The notes under the pieces are model-generated. The model did no database searches and was not told the DNA's origin. It saw nothing but the letters and a program-made list of their open reading frames with translations. A stretch of DNA of 64,000 nucleotides, taken from assembly GCF_021404305.1 (NCBI RefSeq), contig NZ_JABFTX010000002.1:496001-560000 (forward strand). Direction: 5' to 3'. The translations under genes were made by a program, and so were the position numbers. Shown here piece by piece: positions 1 through 9,585 of this stretch. This stretch comes from Billgrantia ethanolica. GTDB lineage: Bacteria; Pseudomonadota; Gammaproteobacteria; Pseudomonadales; Halomonadaceae. The stretch's first letter is position 1; each line of letters opens with the position of its first letter.

Positions 1-17
1 CCGAATGTGACTTGTAT

Positions 18-25
18 TGTATACA
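18..25. promoter_or_regulatory. TGTATACA palindrome 1, candidate GntR operator
   Basis: This is a perfect 8-bp palindrome near the left edge of the window. It matches the core found at 130-137, 296-303 and 12489-12496, all in noncoding DNA next to ureide genes or the GntR gene. Confidence 0.45.
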
Positions 26-124
26 TGATGAATTTTTCCAGCTTCGCCTGCGGTTTGTCTCGGTATCGAGCAAGCGGATAGCCGTGGGGCTCGAAGCGCA
101 TGATGTGGACTTGTCAGTCGAATG

Positions 125-142
125 ATTTTTGTATACAAAAAT
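125..142. promoter_or_regulatory. 18-bp perfect palindrome containing TGTATACA (site 2)
   Basis: The sequence ATTTTTGTATACAAAAAT is a perfect 18-bp palindrome, the best of the four TGTATACA sites. Family knowledge: FCD-type GntR regulators typically bind short symmetrical AT-rich palindromes of this kind. The link to the regulator at 12572 is inferred from shared sites. Confidence 0.55.
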
Positions 143-295
143 ATGGTGGTGGCGTCCGACCAAGCCAACCCCCGAACAATGCCTGCTGGCGCGAAGCGCC
201 GTCGCTGCCGGCCCTGGACTCGAGGGCATCGCGCTAGCCTGCGAGGGCCGGTATGCCTGGTTGCAACACTGCTGGATACAGTCTATTTTCTATCC

Positions 296-303
296 TGTAT
301 ACA
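296..303. promoter_or_regulatory. TGTATACA palindrome 3, candidate operator of puuE
   Basis: This copy lies about 110 bp upstream of the puuE start and just downstream of the proposed -10 element, a position suited to repression. Confidence 0.5.
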
Positions 304-413
304 TTTTGCTCGCGACGCCGCCTGGCCCGTTATTCGTACAGCGGCACAGAACTGCGCGACATAGATTGCGCAAAACAGAACTGCGCAACACAGAACAAAG
401 AGGAAGGTGCTAG

Positions 414-1340
414 ATGAGCATTGATTACCCCCGTGACCTGATCGGCTACGGCCGTAACCCACCCCACGCCAACTGGCCGGGGCGGGCGAAGATCGCCGTG
501 CAGTTCGTGCTCAACTACGAAGAGGGCGGCGAGAACTGCGTGCTGCATGGCGATGCCGGCTCCGAGCAGTTTCTCTCCGAGATCATCGGCGCGGCCGCCT
601 ATCCCGATCGCCACCTGAGCATGGAATCGATCTACGAGTACGGCTCACGGGCCGGCGTGTGGCGCATCCTGCGGGAGTTCGAACGGCGCGGCCTGCCGCT
701 CACCGTGTTCGGTGTGGCCATGGCCCTGGAGCGCCACCCGGAGGTGGCTCAGGCGTTCAAGGAGCTGGGCCACGAGATCGCCTGTCATGGCTACCGCTGG
801 ATTCACTACCAGGAAGTGCCCGAGCACGTCGAGCGCGAGCATCTGCAGCGCGCCATGGAGATCTTTCAGCGCCTCTACGGCGAGAAGCCCCAAGGCTGGT
901 ATACCGGCCGCGACAGCCCCAACACCCGGCGGCTGGTCCTCGACGAGGGCGGCTTCCTCTACGACAGCGACTACTACGGCGACGACCTGCCGTTCTGGAC
1001 CCGGGAGGCCGACAGCCAAGGCGTCGAGCACGACCATCTGATCGTGCCCTATACCCTGGACAGCAACGACATGCGCTTCGCCGCGCCCCAGGGCTTCAAC
1101 ACCGCCGACCACTTCTTCACCTACCTGCGCGACGCCTTCGACGTGCTCTACGCGGAAGGCGAGGAGTCGCCCAAGATGCTTTCGGTGGGCATGCACTGCC
1201 GGCTGCTCGGCCGCCCCGGGCGTTTCCGCGCCCTGCAGCGCTTCCTCGATCACATCGAGGCCCATGACCGGGTGTGGGTCGCCCGGCGGGTGGACATCGC
1301 GCGGCATTGGGTGGAGCACCATCCGGCGCCGGCGCGCTGA
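414..1340 (+). CDS. puuE: Allantoinase PuuE (polysaccharide-deacetylase-like)
   Basis: PuuE hydrolyses (S)-allantoin to allantoate in purine catabolism and belongs to the NodB/polysaccharide deacetylase fold, unrelated to the amidohydrolase-type AllB. At 308 residues it is the normal length. The family motif NYEEGGE is at residues 34-40, a metal-site-like EIACHGYRWIHY segment follows at about 121-132, and YTGRDSPNTRRL is further on. The ATG at 414 has a strong AGAGGAAGG ribosome site at 399-406. It is the first gene of a ureide/glyoxylate block; allantoate-degrading genes are not in the window and may lie to the left. TGTATACA sites upstream suggest GntR control. The family assignment is firm. 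Confidence 0.95.
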   Translation: MSIDYPRDLIGYGRNPPHANWPGRAKIAVQFVLNYEEGGENCVLHGDAGSEQFLSEIIGAAAYPDRHLSMESIYEYGSRAGVWRILREFERRGLPLTVFGVAMALERHPEVAQAFKELGHEIACHGYRWIHYQEVPEHVEREHLQRAMEIFQRLYGEKPQGWYTGRDSPNTRRLVLDEGGFLYDSDYYGDDLPFWTREADSQGVEHDHLIVPYTLDSNDMRFAAPQGFNTADHFFTYLRDAFDVLYAEGEESPKMLSVGMHCRLLGRPGRFRALQRFLDHIEAHDRVWVARRVDIARHWVEHHPAPAR

Positions 1341-1470
1341 GCATCTGGCGAGCGCTGAGACCCTGATGAACGCGGAGGTTCCGGTGAGGGTGCCGGCCAC
1401 CCTGACAAGACCCTGTCCGGCGATGCCGGGCAGGGCCTGGCAGGGTAGTGGATGGCTAGAGCGAAGAAGC

Positions 1471-2919
1471 TCAGCCGGCCCACTGGGTGGCTTGTGCAAA
1501 AGCCAGGAAGCCGATGGCGATCGCTACCCAGAGACAGAACAGCGGGAAGAAGAACTTTACCCACTTCTGCCAAGGCACGCCGGCAATGGCGAGAGTCGCC
1601 ATGAAATAGCCAGAAGTGGGGTAGAGGATGTTGCCCATGCCGTCGCCGAGCTGGAAGGCCAGCACGGCGGTCTGGCGGGTCACGCCGATCAGGTCGGAGA
1701 GCGGGGCCATGATCGGCATGGTCACCAGGGCCTGCCCGCTGCCCGAGGGCACCACGAAGTTGAAGGCCAGCTGCGCGAAGTACATGCCGATGGCCGACAG
1801 CATGGTCGGCAGTTCGCCAACCAGGCTGCCGAGTCCCATGACCAGGGTATCCATGATCTGGCCATCTTCCAGCACGACGGCTACGCCACGGGCCACGCCA
1901 GCGATCATGGCGCCCACCAGCACGTCGCGGAAGCCCTTGTTGAAGGCTTCGCTGATGGCCGTGGTGCTCAAGCCGGCGATGAGACCGACGACGATGCCCA
2001 TGATGATGAACAGCCCGGCCATCTCCATCATGAACCAGCCCTGGCGCAGCACGCCATAGACCAGCAGGCCGAAGAAGGCGAAGGTGGCGACCGCTGCCAG
2101 TTTCTGGCGGCCGTTGGCGGTCAGGGCTCCCTCATCGGTGGCGTGCTGGTAGAGCGAGCGCTTTTCCTCTTCCGTTTCGTCGCCCGCCATCAGGCTCAAT
2201 TCGGGGTTGTCGCGAACCTGGCGCGCATAGCGCATGACGAAGTAGATGGCAGCACCCAGGATGATGGCAAAGGCGGCTGCTCGCAGGCCGAAACCGGAGT
2301 AGAGCGGCAGGTCGGAGAGCTGCTGACCGAGCCCGGTATTGATCGGATTGAGTACACCCGAAGCGAAACCGGCGGTGGTGGCGCACAGCGCCACGGCCGC
2401 AGCGGTTACCGAGTCGAAGCGCAGGGCAATCATCAACGGCAGAATGACCGGCACGTAAACCAGGGCCAGCTCCTGGGTGCCGATGATCGTCGCGACCAGG
2501 GCAAAGACCGTCATCAAGACTGGAATCATCAGCAGGCTTCGATTGGCGAAGCGTCGGCTCAGCTTGTCGACACCGATTTCGATGATGCCGGTACGGCGCA
2601 GCACCATGAACATGCCGCCGATCATGAAGGTGAAGAACACGACTTCACCGGCACTCATCAAGCCATTGGGTATCGCCAGCATGAAGTCGACGAGGCTCGT
2701 CGGGTTCTGCTCGACGTATTGGAACGACTCTGCGTCGATGGTGGTGCGGCCTTCGGGCCCGGGCACTCTCTCGTACTGGCCAGCGGGCACGAAATAGGTC
2801 GCCACGGCCGCCATGGCGATGAATACGAAGAGGATGACGTAGATATGCGGAATCTGCCAATGAGACCGCTTGGAGTCTTGGGCTCCTGTTGGGCTGTTTG
2901 AGGGAGTGGGTTTCGTCAT
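1471..2919 (-). CDS. YfcC/DcuC-family carrier
   Basis: This is a 482-residue polytopic inner-membrane protein of the YfcC/C4-dicarboxylate anaerobic carrier superfamily. The N-terminus is a short polar cytoplasmic stretch, then about 12 hydrophobic segments follow. Family features include the PAGQYER stretch after the first helix and a conserved PSGSGQALVTMPIMAPL segment. Members are secondary carriers of carboxylates or amino acids, and the sequence does not reveal the substrate. It is transcribed leftward, divergent from the RpiR regulator 200 bp away and inside the ureide block. A ureide or breakdown intermediate is therefore a reasonable but unproven cargo. Its 3' end lies 130 bp from the convergent puuE. 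Confidence 0.85.
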   Translation of the reverse strand: MTKPTPSNSPTGAQDSKRSHWQIPHIYVILFVFIAMAAVATYFVPAGQYERVPGPEGRTTIDAESFQYVEQNPTSLVDFMLAIPNGLMSAGEVVFFTFMIGGMFMVLRRTGIIEIGVDKLSRRFANRSLLMIPVLMTVFALVATIIGTQELALVYVPVILPLMIALRFDSVTAAAVALCATTAGFASGVLNPINTGLGQQLSDLPLYSGFGLRAAAFAIILGAAIYFVMRYARQVRDNPELSLMAGDETEEEKRSLYQHATDEGALTANGRQKLAAVATFAFFGLLVYGVLRQGWFMMEMAGLFIIMGIVVGLIAGLSTTAISEAFNKGFRDVLVGAMIAGVARGVAVVLEDGQIMDTLVMGLGSLVGELPTMLSAIGMYFAQLAFNFVVPSGSGQALVTMPIMAPLSDLIGVTRQTAVLAFQLGDGMGNILYPTSGYFMATLAIAGVPWQKWVKFFFPLFCLWVAIAIGFLAFAQATQWAG

Positions 2920-3118
2920 GGGGCACCTCGCGTTGTTGTTGATGATCTCGCTATAGTGATGCGGCGCTGTTTCGCTTCGAGAAGCGAGCGTCGCGGGGAG
3001 ATGGCGGAGACGGTAAGGCCGGGTATCGGTGGCGATTCCTTCCGCTCATTGTGGGTACAGAATAATGACGCCTAGGGGCGCGCGCCCGGCGCTGTGGCCG
3101 GGTTAGAGGAGAGCTTTT

Positions 3119-3982
3119 TTGCGGACGCATCAGACGGCCATGACGCCTCACATCGGTCAGCGAATATCGGCCCAATATGCCGAGCTGAGCGCTCAGGAGC
3201 AGCGTGTCGCGGCCTTCATTCTCGAGCATTTCGACGACTTGGCGGTATATAGCGCGACCGATCTGGCACGCGTTACCGGGGTGTCGAAATCGACGGTCAG
3301 CCGGTTGTTCAAGCGCCTTGGCTTCGAAAGCTTCCAGGCGGTGAAGCACCATGCTCGCCAGCTGCGCAACTTGGGTATGCCCCTGGTCACCGATGCCCAG
3401 GCGGCGAGCGGAGATGGCGAACGTTTCAAGCGTCATCTGGCACGGGAGCAGGAGAACCTGCGCAGAACCCTCGGTGCCATCGAGCCGCATACCTTCGAGG
3501 CGATCCTGCAGGCAATGGATCAGGCGCGACGGCTGCTGCTGGTAGGGTTTCGCAACAGCTATCCCCTGGCCATGCACTTTCGTCAGCAGCTGATTCAGGC
3601 TCGTGACGAGGTGAGCCTCGCGCCCCAGCCCAATCAGTCCCTGGCCGAGGAGCTGGTCGGTCTGGGGGCGGAGGATCTGGTGATTCTGTTCGGCTTCCGT
3701 CGGCGTCCGCGATTGTTCGAGGAACTGGTGGAGACCCTCGCGGCCCTGCCCTGTCGGGTGCTGCTGATCGGGGATGGCACTGCGGCGAGCCATGCCGAGC
3801 GAACCGACTGGTGGCTGGAGTGTCCGCTGGACAGTATTTCGGCCTTCGACAGCTACGCCAGCGCCATGAGTCTTGTCAGTCTGCTGGCCAACGGTTTGCT
3901 GCACCAGCGGCTGGCCCAGGGGCGGGCCCGCATCGATGCCGTCACCGAACTTTATCAGGGGCTTGACGAACTCTCTTCCTGA
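3119..3982 (+). CDS. MurR/RpiR-family transcriptional regulator
   Basis: This 287-residue DNA-binding regulator has an N-terminal HTH_6 domain (recognition region ATDLARVTGVSKSTVSRLFKRL) and a C-terminal SIS sugar-phosphate-binding fold. I choose the TTG at 3119 because an AGGAG box ends 7 nt upstream of it; an in-frame ATG at 3140 is the alternative and would remove seven residues. It is divergent from the YfcC carrier and followed by allE and allA on the same strand. RpiR proteins usually sense a phosphorylated sugar or similar ligand and act on neighbouring genes. Candidate targets are the palindromes upstream of allE (4100-4123) and gcl (5771-5840), but this link is inference. Confidence 0.9.
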   Translation: MRTHQTAMTPHIGQRISAQYAELSAQEQRVAAFILEHFDDLAVYSATDLARVTGVSKSTVSRLFKRLGFESFQAVKHHARQLRNLGMPLVTDAQAASGDGERFKRHLAREQENLRRTLGAIEPHTFEAILQAMDQARRLLLVGFRNSYPLAMHFRQQLIQARDEVSLAPQPNQSLAEELVGLGAEDLVILFGFRRRPRLFEELVETLAALPCRVLLIGDGTAASHAERTDWWLECPLDSISAFDSYASAMSLVSLLANGLLHQRLAQGRARIDAVTELYQGLDELSS

Positions 3983-4099
3983 TAGGGAAGGATAGACGCT
4001 GCGACCGCTTACAACCTTCGGCGGGTGGGCATGGGAGAAGGGCATGCCGGTAGCCTCTTGTGCCGTCGATGTATGAAACGAAAGTTGCTAGACACGTTA

Positions 4100-4123
4100 C
4101 TTGTGAGACGTTAGTTTCACAAG
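4100..4123. promoter_or_regulatory. Imperfect 24-bp palindrome overlapping an allE promoter
   Basis: CTTGTGAGAC and GTTTCACAAG are inverted arms with one mismatch around a 4-bp centre. A possible promoter, TTGTGA at 4101-4106 and TTATGA at 4124-4129 with a 17-bp spacer, is almost entirely covered by the palindrome. A direct repeat TATGAAA(C/T)GA flanks it at 4072-4081 and 4125-4134. The arrangement suggests repressor control of allE. Confidence 0.5.
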
Positions 4124-4180
4124 TTATGAAATGATTTTTTGGCCTGTGCCAAGGCCGATTCCGCCTATGAGGAGCCGCTC

Positions 4181-5014
4181 ATGACCAACCGCACCTATTA
4201 CGCCCCCCACGGCGGACACCCGCCCCAGACCCAGTTGCTCTCCGACCGGGCGGTGTTCACCGAGGCCTACGCCTTCATTCCCAAGGGCGTGATGGGCGAC
4301 ATCGTGACCAGCAACCTGCCGTTCTGGGAGCAGACCCGGCTGTGGGTGCTGGCGCGTCCGCTCTCCGGTTTCGCCGAGACCTTCTCTCAGTACATCATGG
4401 AGGTGGGGCCGGGTGGCGGCAGCGAGAAGCCCGAGCTCGACCCTGGTGCCGAGGGTGTCCTGTTCGTGGTCGAGGGCGAGATGACCCTGACCATTGCCGG
4501 CGAGCGCCACGAGATGGCGCCGGGCGGCTACGCCTTCCTGCCGCCGGGCTGCCACTGGCAGCTGCGCAACGAATCGGATGCGCCGGTGCGCTTCCACTGG
4601 GTGCGCAAGGCCTACGAATTCGTCGAGGGCATCGAGGTGCCGCAGGCCTTCGTGGTCAACGAGAACGACCTCGAGCCCAACCCGATGCCGGGCACCGAAG
4701 GGCGCTGGGCCACCACTCGCTTCGTCGACCCCAATGACATACGTCACGACATGCACGTCAACATCGTCACCTTCCAGCCCGGGGCAGTGATCCCTTTCGA
4801 CGAGACCCACGTCATGGAGCACGGCCTCTACGTGCTCGAGGGCAAGGCGGTCTACCATCTCAACCAGGACTGGGTCGAGGTCGAGGCGGGCGATTTCATG
4901 TGGCTGCGCGCCTTCTGCCCGCAGGCGTGCTACGCCGGGGGGCCGGGGCCGTTCCGCTACCTGCTGTACAAGGACGTGAACCGTCACGCGGCGCTGCGGC
5001 TGGGTACTCGCTGA
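4181..5014 (+). CDS. allE: (S)-ureidoglycine aminohydrolase, double cupin
   Basis: This bicupin enzyme converts (S)-ureidoglycine to (S)-ureidoglycolate with release of ammonia, downstream of allantoate hydrolysis. It is 277 residues long, with an N-terminal cupin (EGVLFVVEGEMTLTI then PGGYAFLPPGCHW) and a C-terminal cupin (PGAVIPFDETHVMEHGLYVL then EAGDFMWLRAFCPQACYAG). The E-H-E and Cys/Gln residues there fit the Mn-binding site of the family. The ATG at 4181 is chosen because GAGGAG lies at 4169-4174; an upstream in-frame start at 4139 has no ribosome site. It sits between the RpiR regulator and ureidoglycolate lyase, which uses its product. Confidence 0.93.
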   Translation: MTNRTYYAPHGGHPPQTQLLSDRAVFTEAYAFIPKGVMGDIVTSNLPFWEQTRLWVLARPLSGFAETFSQYIMEVGPGGGSEKPELDPGAEGVLFVVEGEMTLTIAGERHEMAPGGYAFLPPGCHWQLRNESDAPVRFHWVRKAYEFVEGIEVPQAFVVNENDLEPNPMPGTEGRWATTRFVDPNDIRHDMHVNIVTFQPGAVIPFDETHVMEHGLYVLEGKAVYHLNQDWVEVEAGDFMWLRAFCPQACYAGGPGPFRYLLYKDVNRHAALRLGTR

Positions 5015-5032
5015 GACACAGGGGGCTTGCAG

Positions 5033-5067
5033 TAACGTCGCCGAGTTTTCCGATCTCAGCGACGTTA
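5033..5067 (+). other. Stem-loop downstream of allE
   Basis: TAACGTCGC (5033-5041) and GCGACGTTA (5059-5067) form a 9-bp perfect inverted repeat with a 17-nt loop. There is no T-run, so it may be a processing or attenuation hairpin rather than a terminator. Confidence 0.4.
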
Positions 5068-5079
5068 GGGGCGCCGGGG

Positions 5080-5162
5080 GCAGGCCGGAGAGGAGGTCTT
5101 TTGCCAGGGATGGCAAAAGTAGCGCCCAGGGATGGGTTCACAGCGCCTCCTCGCAGGCCTGC
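5080..5162. repeat. Nested intergenic palindromic element (REP-like)
   Basis: The outer 17-nt arms at 5080-5096 and 5146-5162 are inverted with two mismatches. Inside is a perfect 9-bp hairpin, CTTTTGCCA/TGGCAAAAG, at 5098-5119. The string CAGGGATGG occurs twice between the arms, at about 5106 and 5127. This modular palindrome between allE and allA has the look of a dispersed intergenic repeat, but I see only one copy in this window. Confidence 0.5.
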
Positions 5163-5217
5163 CGCCGGATCAGCCCCGGTGATAAAGACTGATTGCCGAA
5201 TGAATCGAGGGGCTAAC

Positions 5218-5703
5218 ATGCTGGAACTCAAAGCCGAGCCGCTGACGACTAAGGCCTTCGTGCCCTTCGGTGACGTCATCGACACCCGCACGGCGGACTA
5301 CTTTCACATCAATGCCGGGCGCACCCGGCGCTACCATGACCTGGCCAAGGTCGAGACCTTGGGCGAGCAGGCGAGGGCGCTGATCAGTATCTTCGTCAGC
5401 CAGCCGGTGTCGATCCCGCTGGAACTCGACTTCCTCGAACGTCACCCCCAGGGCAGCCAGGCCTTCATGCCGCTGCACGAGGAGCGCTTCGTGATTGTGG
5501 TGGCGCCGCCGGGCGACAGCATCGACCCGGCCGAGGTGCGCGCCTTCGTCACCGATGGCCGCCAGGGGGTGAACTATCGCGCCGGCACCTGGCACGCCAT
5601 CCAGTCGGTGCTCGATCGCGAAGGGGAGTTTCTGGTGGTGGATCGCGGCGGTGAGGGCAACAACTGCGACGAGCATCCGCTGGCGCTGCGCATCACGCTC
5701 TGA
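5218..5703 (+). CDS. allA: Ureidoglycolate lyase
   Basis: AllA cleaves (S)-ureidoglycolate to glyoxylate and urea, joining ureide breakdown to the glyoxylate operon that follows. The 161-residue length is normal for the family. It opens with LKAEPLTTKAFVPFGDVID, and conserved features include FMPL near the middle, NYRAGTWHA (about residues 119-127) and a C-terminal VDRGGEGNNCDE stretch. The ATG at 5218 has GAGGGGC at 5207-5213. A long open frame continues upstream but has no ribosome site and reads through the palindromic element, so I reject it. An intrinsic terminator follows 18 bp downstream. Confidence 0.95.
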   Translation: MLELKAEPLTTKAFVPFGDVIDTRTADYFHINAGRTRRYHDLAKVETLGEQARALISIFVSQPVSIPLELDFLERHPQGSQAFMPLHEERFVIVVAPPGDSIDPAEVRAFVTDGRQGVNYRAGTWHAIQSVLDREGEFLVVDRGGEGNNCDEHPLALRITL

Positions 5704-5721
5704 GCTCACGGGGAAAGAATG

Positions 5722-5752
5722 ACCCAGGCTGCTGTTTTGGCCTGGGTTTTTT
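5722..5752 (+). terminator. Rho-independent terminator after allA
   Basis: ACCCAGGC (5722-5729) pairs perfectly with GCCTGGGT (5740-5747) and is followed by a run of T to 5752. It separates allEA from the gcl operon. Confidence 0.88.
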
Positions 5753-5770
5753 GTGCTTGAGTGAATTTAT

Positions 5771-5840
5771 GAAAATATTTTCCAGTATGTGTTGACGAGG
5801 CGGGTCGTGGCTTCTAATCTCGAAATACAGAAATATTTTC
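5771..5840 (+). promoter_or_regulatory. gcl promoter flanked by two GAAA(A)TATTTTC operators
   Basis: GAAAATATTTTC at 5771-5782 is a perfect 12-bp palindrome, and GAAATATTTTC at 5830-5840 is the same box shortened by one base. Between them lies a sigma-70-like promoter: TTGACG at 5792-5797, a 17-bp spacer, and TAATCT at 5815-5820. The first box sits just above the -35 element and the second just below the predicted start, about 59 bp centre to centre. Two boxes astride a promoter suggest cooperative repression or looping. RpiR or GntR binding is inference. Confidence 0.6.
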
Positions 5841-5888
5841 CAAAAACAACTCTCCACAAGAACAAAGCCACCCACGGGAGGAACCGTC

Positions 5889-7664
<1,776 letters not shown>

Positions 7665-7687
7665 GAAACCGTCCCAAGGAGACAACC

Positions 7688-8464
7688 ATGCCCAAGTTTG
7701 CCGCCAACCTCAGCATGCTGTTCACCGAGGAGGATTTCCTCGACCGCTTCAAGGCCGCCGCCGAGGCCGGCTTCAAGGGCGTCGAGTACCTCTTTCCCTA
7801 TGACTATTCCGCCGTCGAGCTCAAGGCGCGGCTCGATGAGCACGGCCTGACCCAGGTGCTGCACAACCTGCCGGCCGGTGACTGGGGCGCCGGTGAGCGT
7901 GGCATCGCCTGCCACCCGGATCGGGTCGAGGAGTTCCGTGCCGGCGTGGAGAAGGCCATCGACTACGCCACGGTGCTCGGCTGCAAGCAGGTCAACTGCC
8001 TGGCTGGCATCCAGCCTCAGGGCGTGAGCCTGGAGCAGGCGCGGCGCACCCTGGTGGAGAACCTGCGCTACGCTGCGGAGAAGCTCGAAGCCGCCGGCAT
8101 CCTGTTGCTGGCCGAGCCAATCAACACCCGCGACATTCCGGGCTTCTTCCTCAATCGCACCGAGCAGGCCCTGGCGATCTTCGACGAGGTGGGCAGCCCC
8201 AACCTCAAGCTGCAGTACGACATCTACCACATGCAGATCATGGAGGGTGACCTGGCACCGACCATCGAGAAGCACCTGGCTCGCATCGCCCACGTGCAGC
8301 TGGCTGACAACCCTGGTCGCCACGAGCCGGGCACCGGCGAGATCCACTACCCGTTCCTGTTCGCCCATCTCGACCGGTTGGGCTACGACGGCTGGATCGG
8401 CTGCGAGTACAAGCCCAAGACGACGACCCGTGAAGGTCTGGGCTGGCTCGATAGCGTCCGCTGA
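7688..8464 (+). CDS. hyi: Hydroxypyruvate isomerase
   Basis: Hyi interconverts hydroxypyruvate and tartronate semialdehyde. It is a 258-residue TIM-barrel of the xylose isomerase-like family; GVEYLFPYDYS near the N-terminus, LLAEPINTRDIPGFFL in the middle and GCEYKPKTTT near the end are typical, with the Glu and His residues positioned as metal ligands. AAGGAG lies just upstream of the ATG. It sits between gcl and glxR as in the glyoxylate operons of E. coli and pseudomonads. Confidence 0.95.
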   Translation: MPKFAANLSMLFTEEDFLDRFKAAAEAGFKGVEYLFPYDYSAVELKARLDEHGLTQVLHNLPAGDWGAGERGIACHPDRVEEFRAGVEKAIDYATVLGCKQVNCLAGIQPQGVSLEQARRTLVENLRYAAEKLEAAGILLLAEPINTRDIPGFFLNRTEQALAIFDEVGSPNLKLQYDIYHMQIMEGDLAPTIEKHLARIAHVQLADNPGRHEPGTGEIHYPFLFAHLDRLGYDGWIGCEYKPKTTTREGLGWLDSVR

Positions 8465-8577
8465 TGGGGTAGCAAGCATCCTGCCCCGATGAGCTGATCC
8501 GGCGGCAAGCCCCTTCAGTCATTGCAAGGCGTGTCCTGACATAGAAAACACAAAGACAAGCTGAAAGGAGAATCATC

Positions 8578-9465
8578 ATGAGCAAGATCGGTTTCATTGG
8601 CCTCGGCATCATGGGTCGTCCCATGGCGGGGCATCTGCTGGACGCCGGCTACGAGATCATCACAGTCGAGCACGGCAGCGCCATTCCCCGCGAGCTGGCC
8701 GACAAGGGCGCCCGGGTGGCGGCCAATCCCAAGGCGGTGGCCGAGCAGGCCGAGGTCGTCATCACCATGGTGCCGGACACCCCCGACGTGGAGCTGGTGC
8801 TGTTCGGTGAGCATGGTGTCGTCGAAGGACTCAAACCGGGCACCCTGGTGATCGACATGAGCTCCATCGCCCCCATCGCCACCCAAGGCTTTGCCAAGCG
8901 CATCCATGAGGCCGGCGGTGAGTACGTCGATGCGCCGGTTTCCGGCGGCGAGGGCGGTGCCATCAACGCGGCCCTGACCATCATGGTCGGTGCCACCCAG
9001 GAGGGCTTCGAGCGCGCCCGGCCGATCCTCGAGGTGATGGGCAAGACCATCACCCACATCGGCGGCCACGGTGCCGGGCAGACCTGCAAGGTGGCCAACC
9101 AGATCGTGGTGGCACTCACCATCGAGGCGGTGGCCGAAGGCCTGCTGTTCGCCTCTAAGGCGGGCGCCGACGTAGCCAAGGTGCGCGAGTCGCTGCTCGG
9201 CGGCCTGGCCCAGTCGAAGATCCTCGACGTGCACGGCGAGCGCATGATCAAGCGTACCTTCGACCCGGGCTTCAAGATCAAGCTGCACCAGAAGGACCTC
9301 AACCTGGCCCTGGAAGGCGCCCGCAGCCTCAACCTGGCGCTGCCCGGCACCGCCAATGCCCAGCAGCTGTTCCAGGCCTGTGTTGCGCATGGCGGTGAGA
9401 ACTGGGATCACGCTGGCATCCTGCGCGCCCTGGAGGCCCTGGCCGATCACGAGGTGGGCAGCTGA
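8578..9465 (+). CDS. glxR: Tartronate semialdehyde (2-hydroxy-3-oxopropionate) reductase
   Basis: GlxR reduces tartronate semialdehyde to D-glycerate with NAD(P)H. The 295-residue protein belongs to the beta-hydroxyacid dehydrogenase family: Rossmann motif GFIGLGIMGRPMAGHL at the N-terminus, substrate loop DAPVSGGEGGA near 120, and the catalytic Lys in GAGQTCKVANQI. AAAGGAGA precedes the ATG. It is 113 bp downstream of hyi and followed by a strong terminator-like hairpin before the glycerate kinase gene. Confidence 0.95.
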   Translation: MSKIGFIGLGIMGRPMAGHLLDAGYEIITVEHGSAIPRELADKGARVAANPKAVAEQAEVVITMVPDTPDVELVLFGEHGVVEGLKPGTLVIDMSSIAPIATQGFAKRIHEAGGEYVDAPVSGGEGGAINAALTIMVGATQEGFERARPILEVMGKTITHIGGHGAGQTCKVANQIVVALTIEAVAEGLLFASKAGADVAKVRESLLGGLAQSKILDVHGERMIKRTFDPGFKIKLHQKDLNLALEGARSLNLALPGTANAQQLFQACVAHGGENWDHAGILRALEALADHEVGS

Positions 9466-9585
9466 TCCGTCCCATCTGAGGAGGCAGCACCCTGCCAGCC
9501 AGTCGCGCAGACGGTGAGTCAGTGTTCCCTCCTGGCAGGCGTCAGGCCGTCGCCTGCCAACCGGCCGCGTCAGCGGCCCTTGCGT

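Larger units (their letters stand above)
1..413. other. Upstream regulatory region of puuE (no gene)
   Basis: I find no convincing gene here; the short open frames overlap one another and lack usable ribosome binding sites. The stretch holds three copies of the palindrome TGTATACA (18-25, 130-137, 296-303). A plausible sigma-70 promoter has TTGCAA at 261-266 and TATTTT at 284-289 with a 17-bp spacer. The third palindrome would then sit on the transcription start. The first copy lies near the left edge and may serve a divergent gene outside the window. Promoter assignment is by eye only. Confidence 0.6.

Noticed and set aside
122..413. Short overlapping open frames before puuE
   Set aside because: They overlap each other in different frames, lack ribosome sites and one contains the 18-bp palindrome in its start region. 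A regulatory region is the simpler reading.
1264..2901. 545-codon plus-strand open frame opposite the YfcC gene
   Set aside because: Its product is low-complexity, rich in His, Gln, Glu and Asp, as expected from the antisense of a membrane-protein gene in GC-rich DNA. The opposite strand encodes a clear carrier with a good start.
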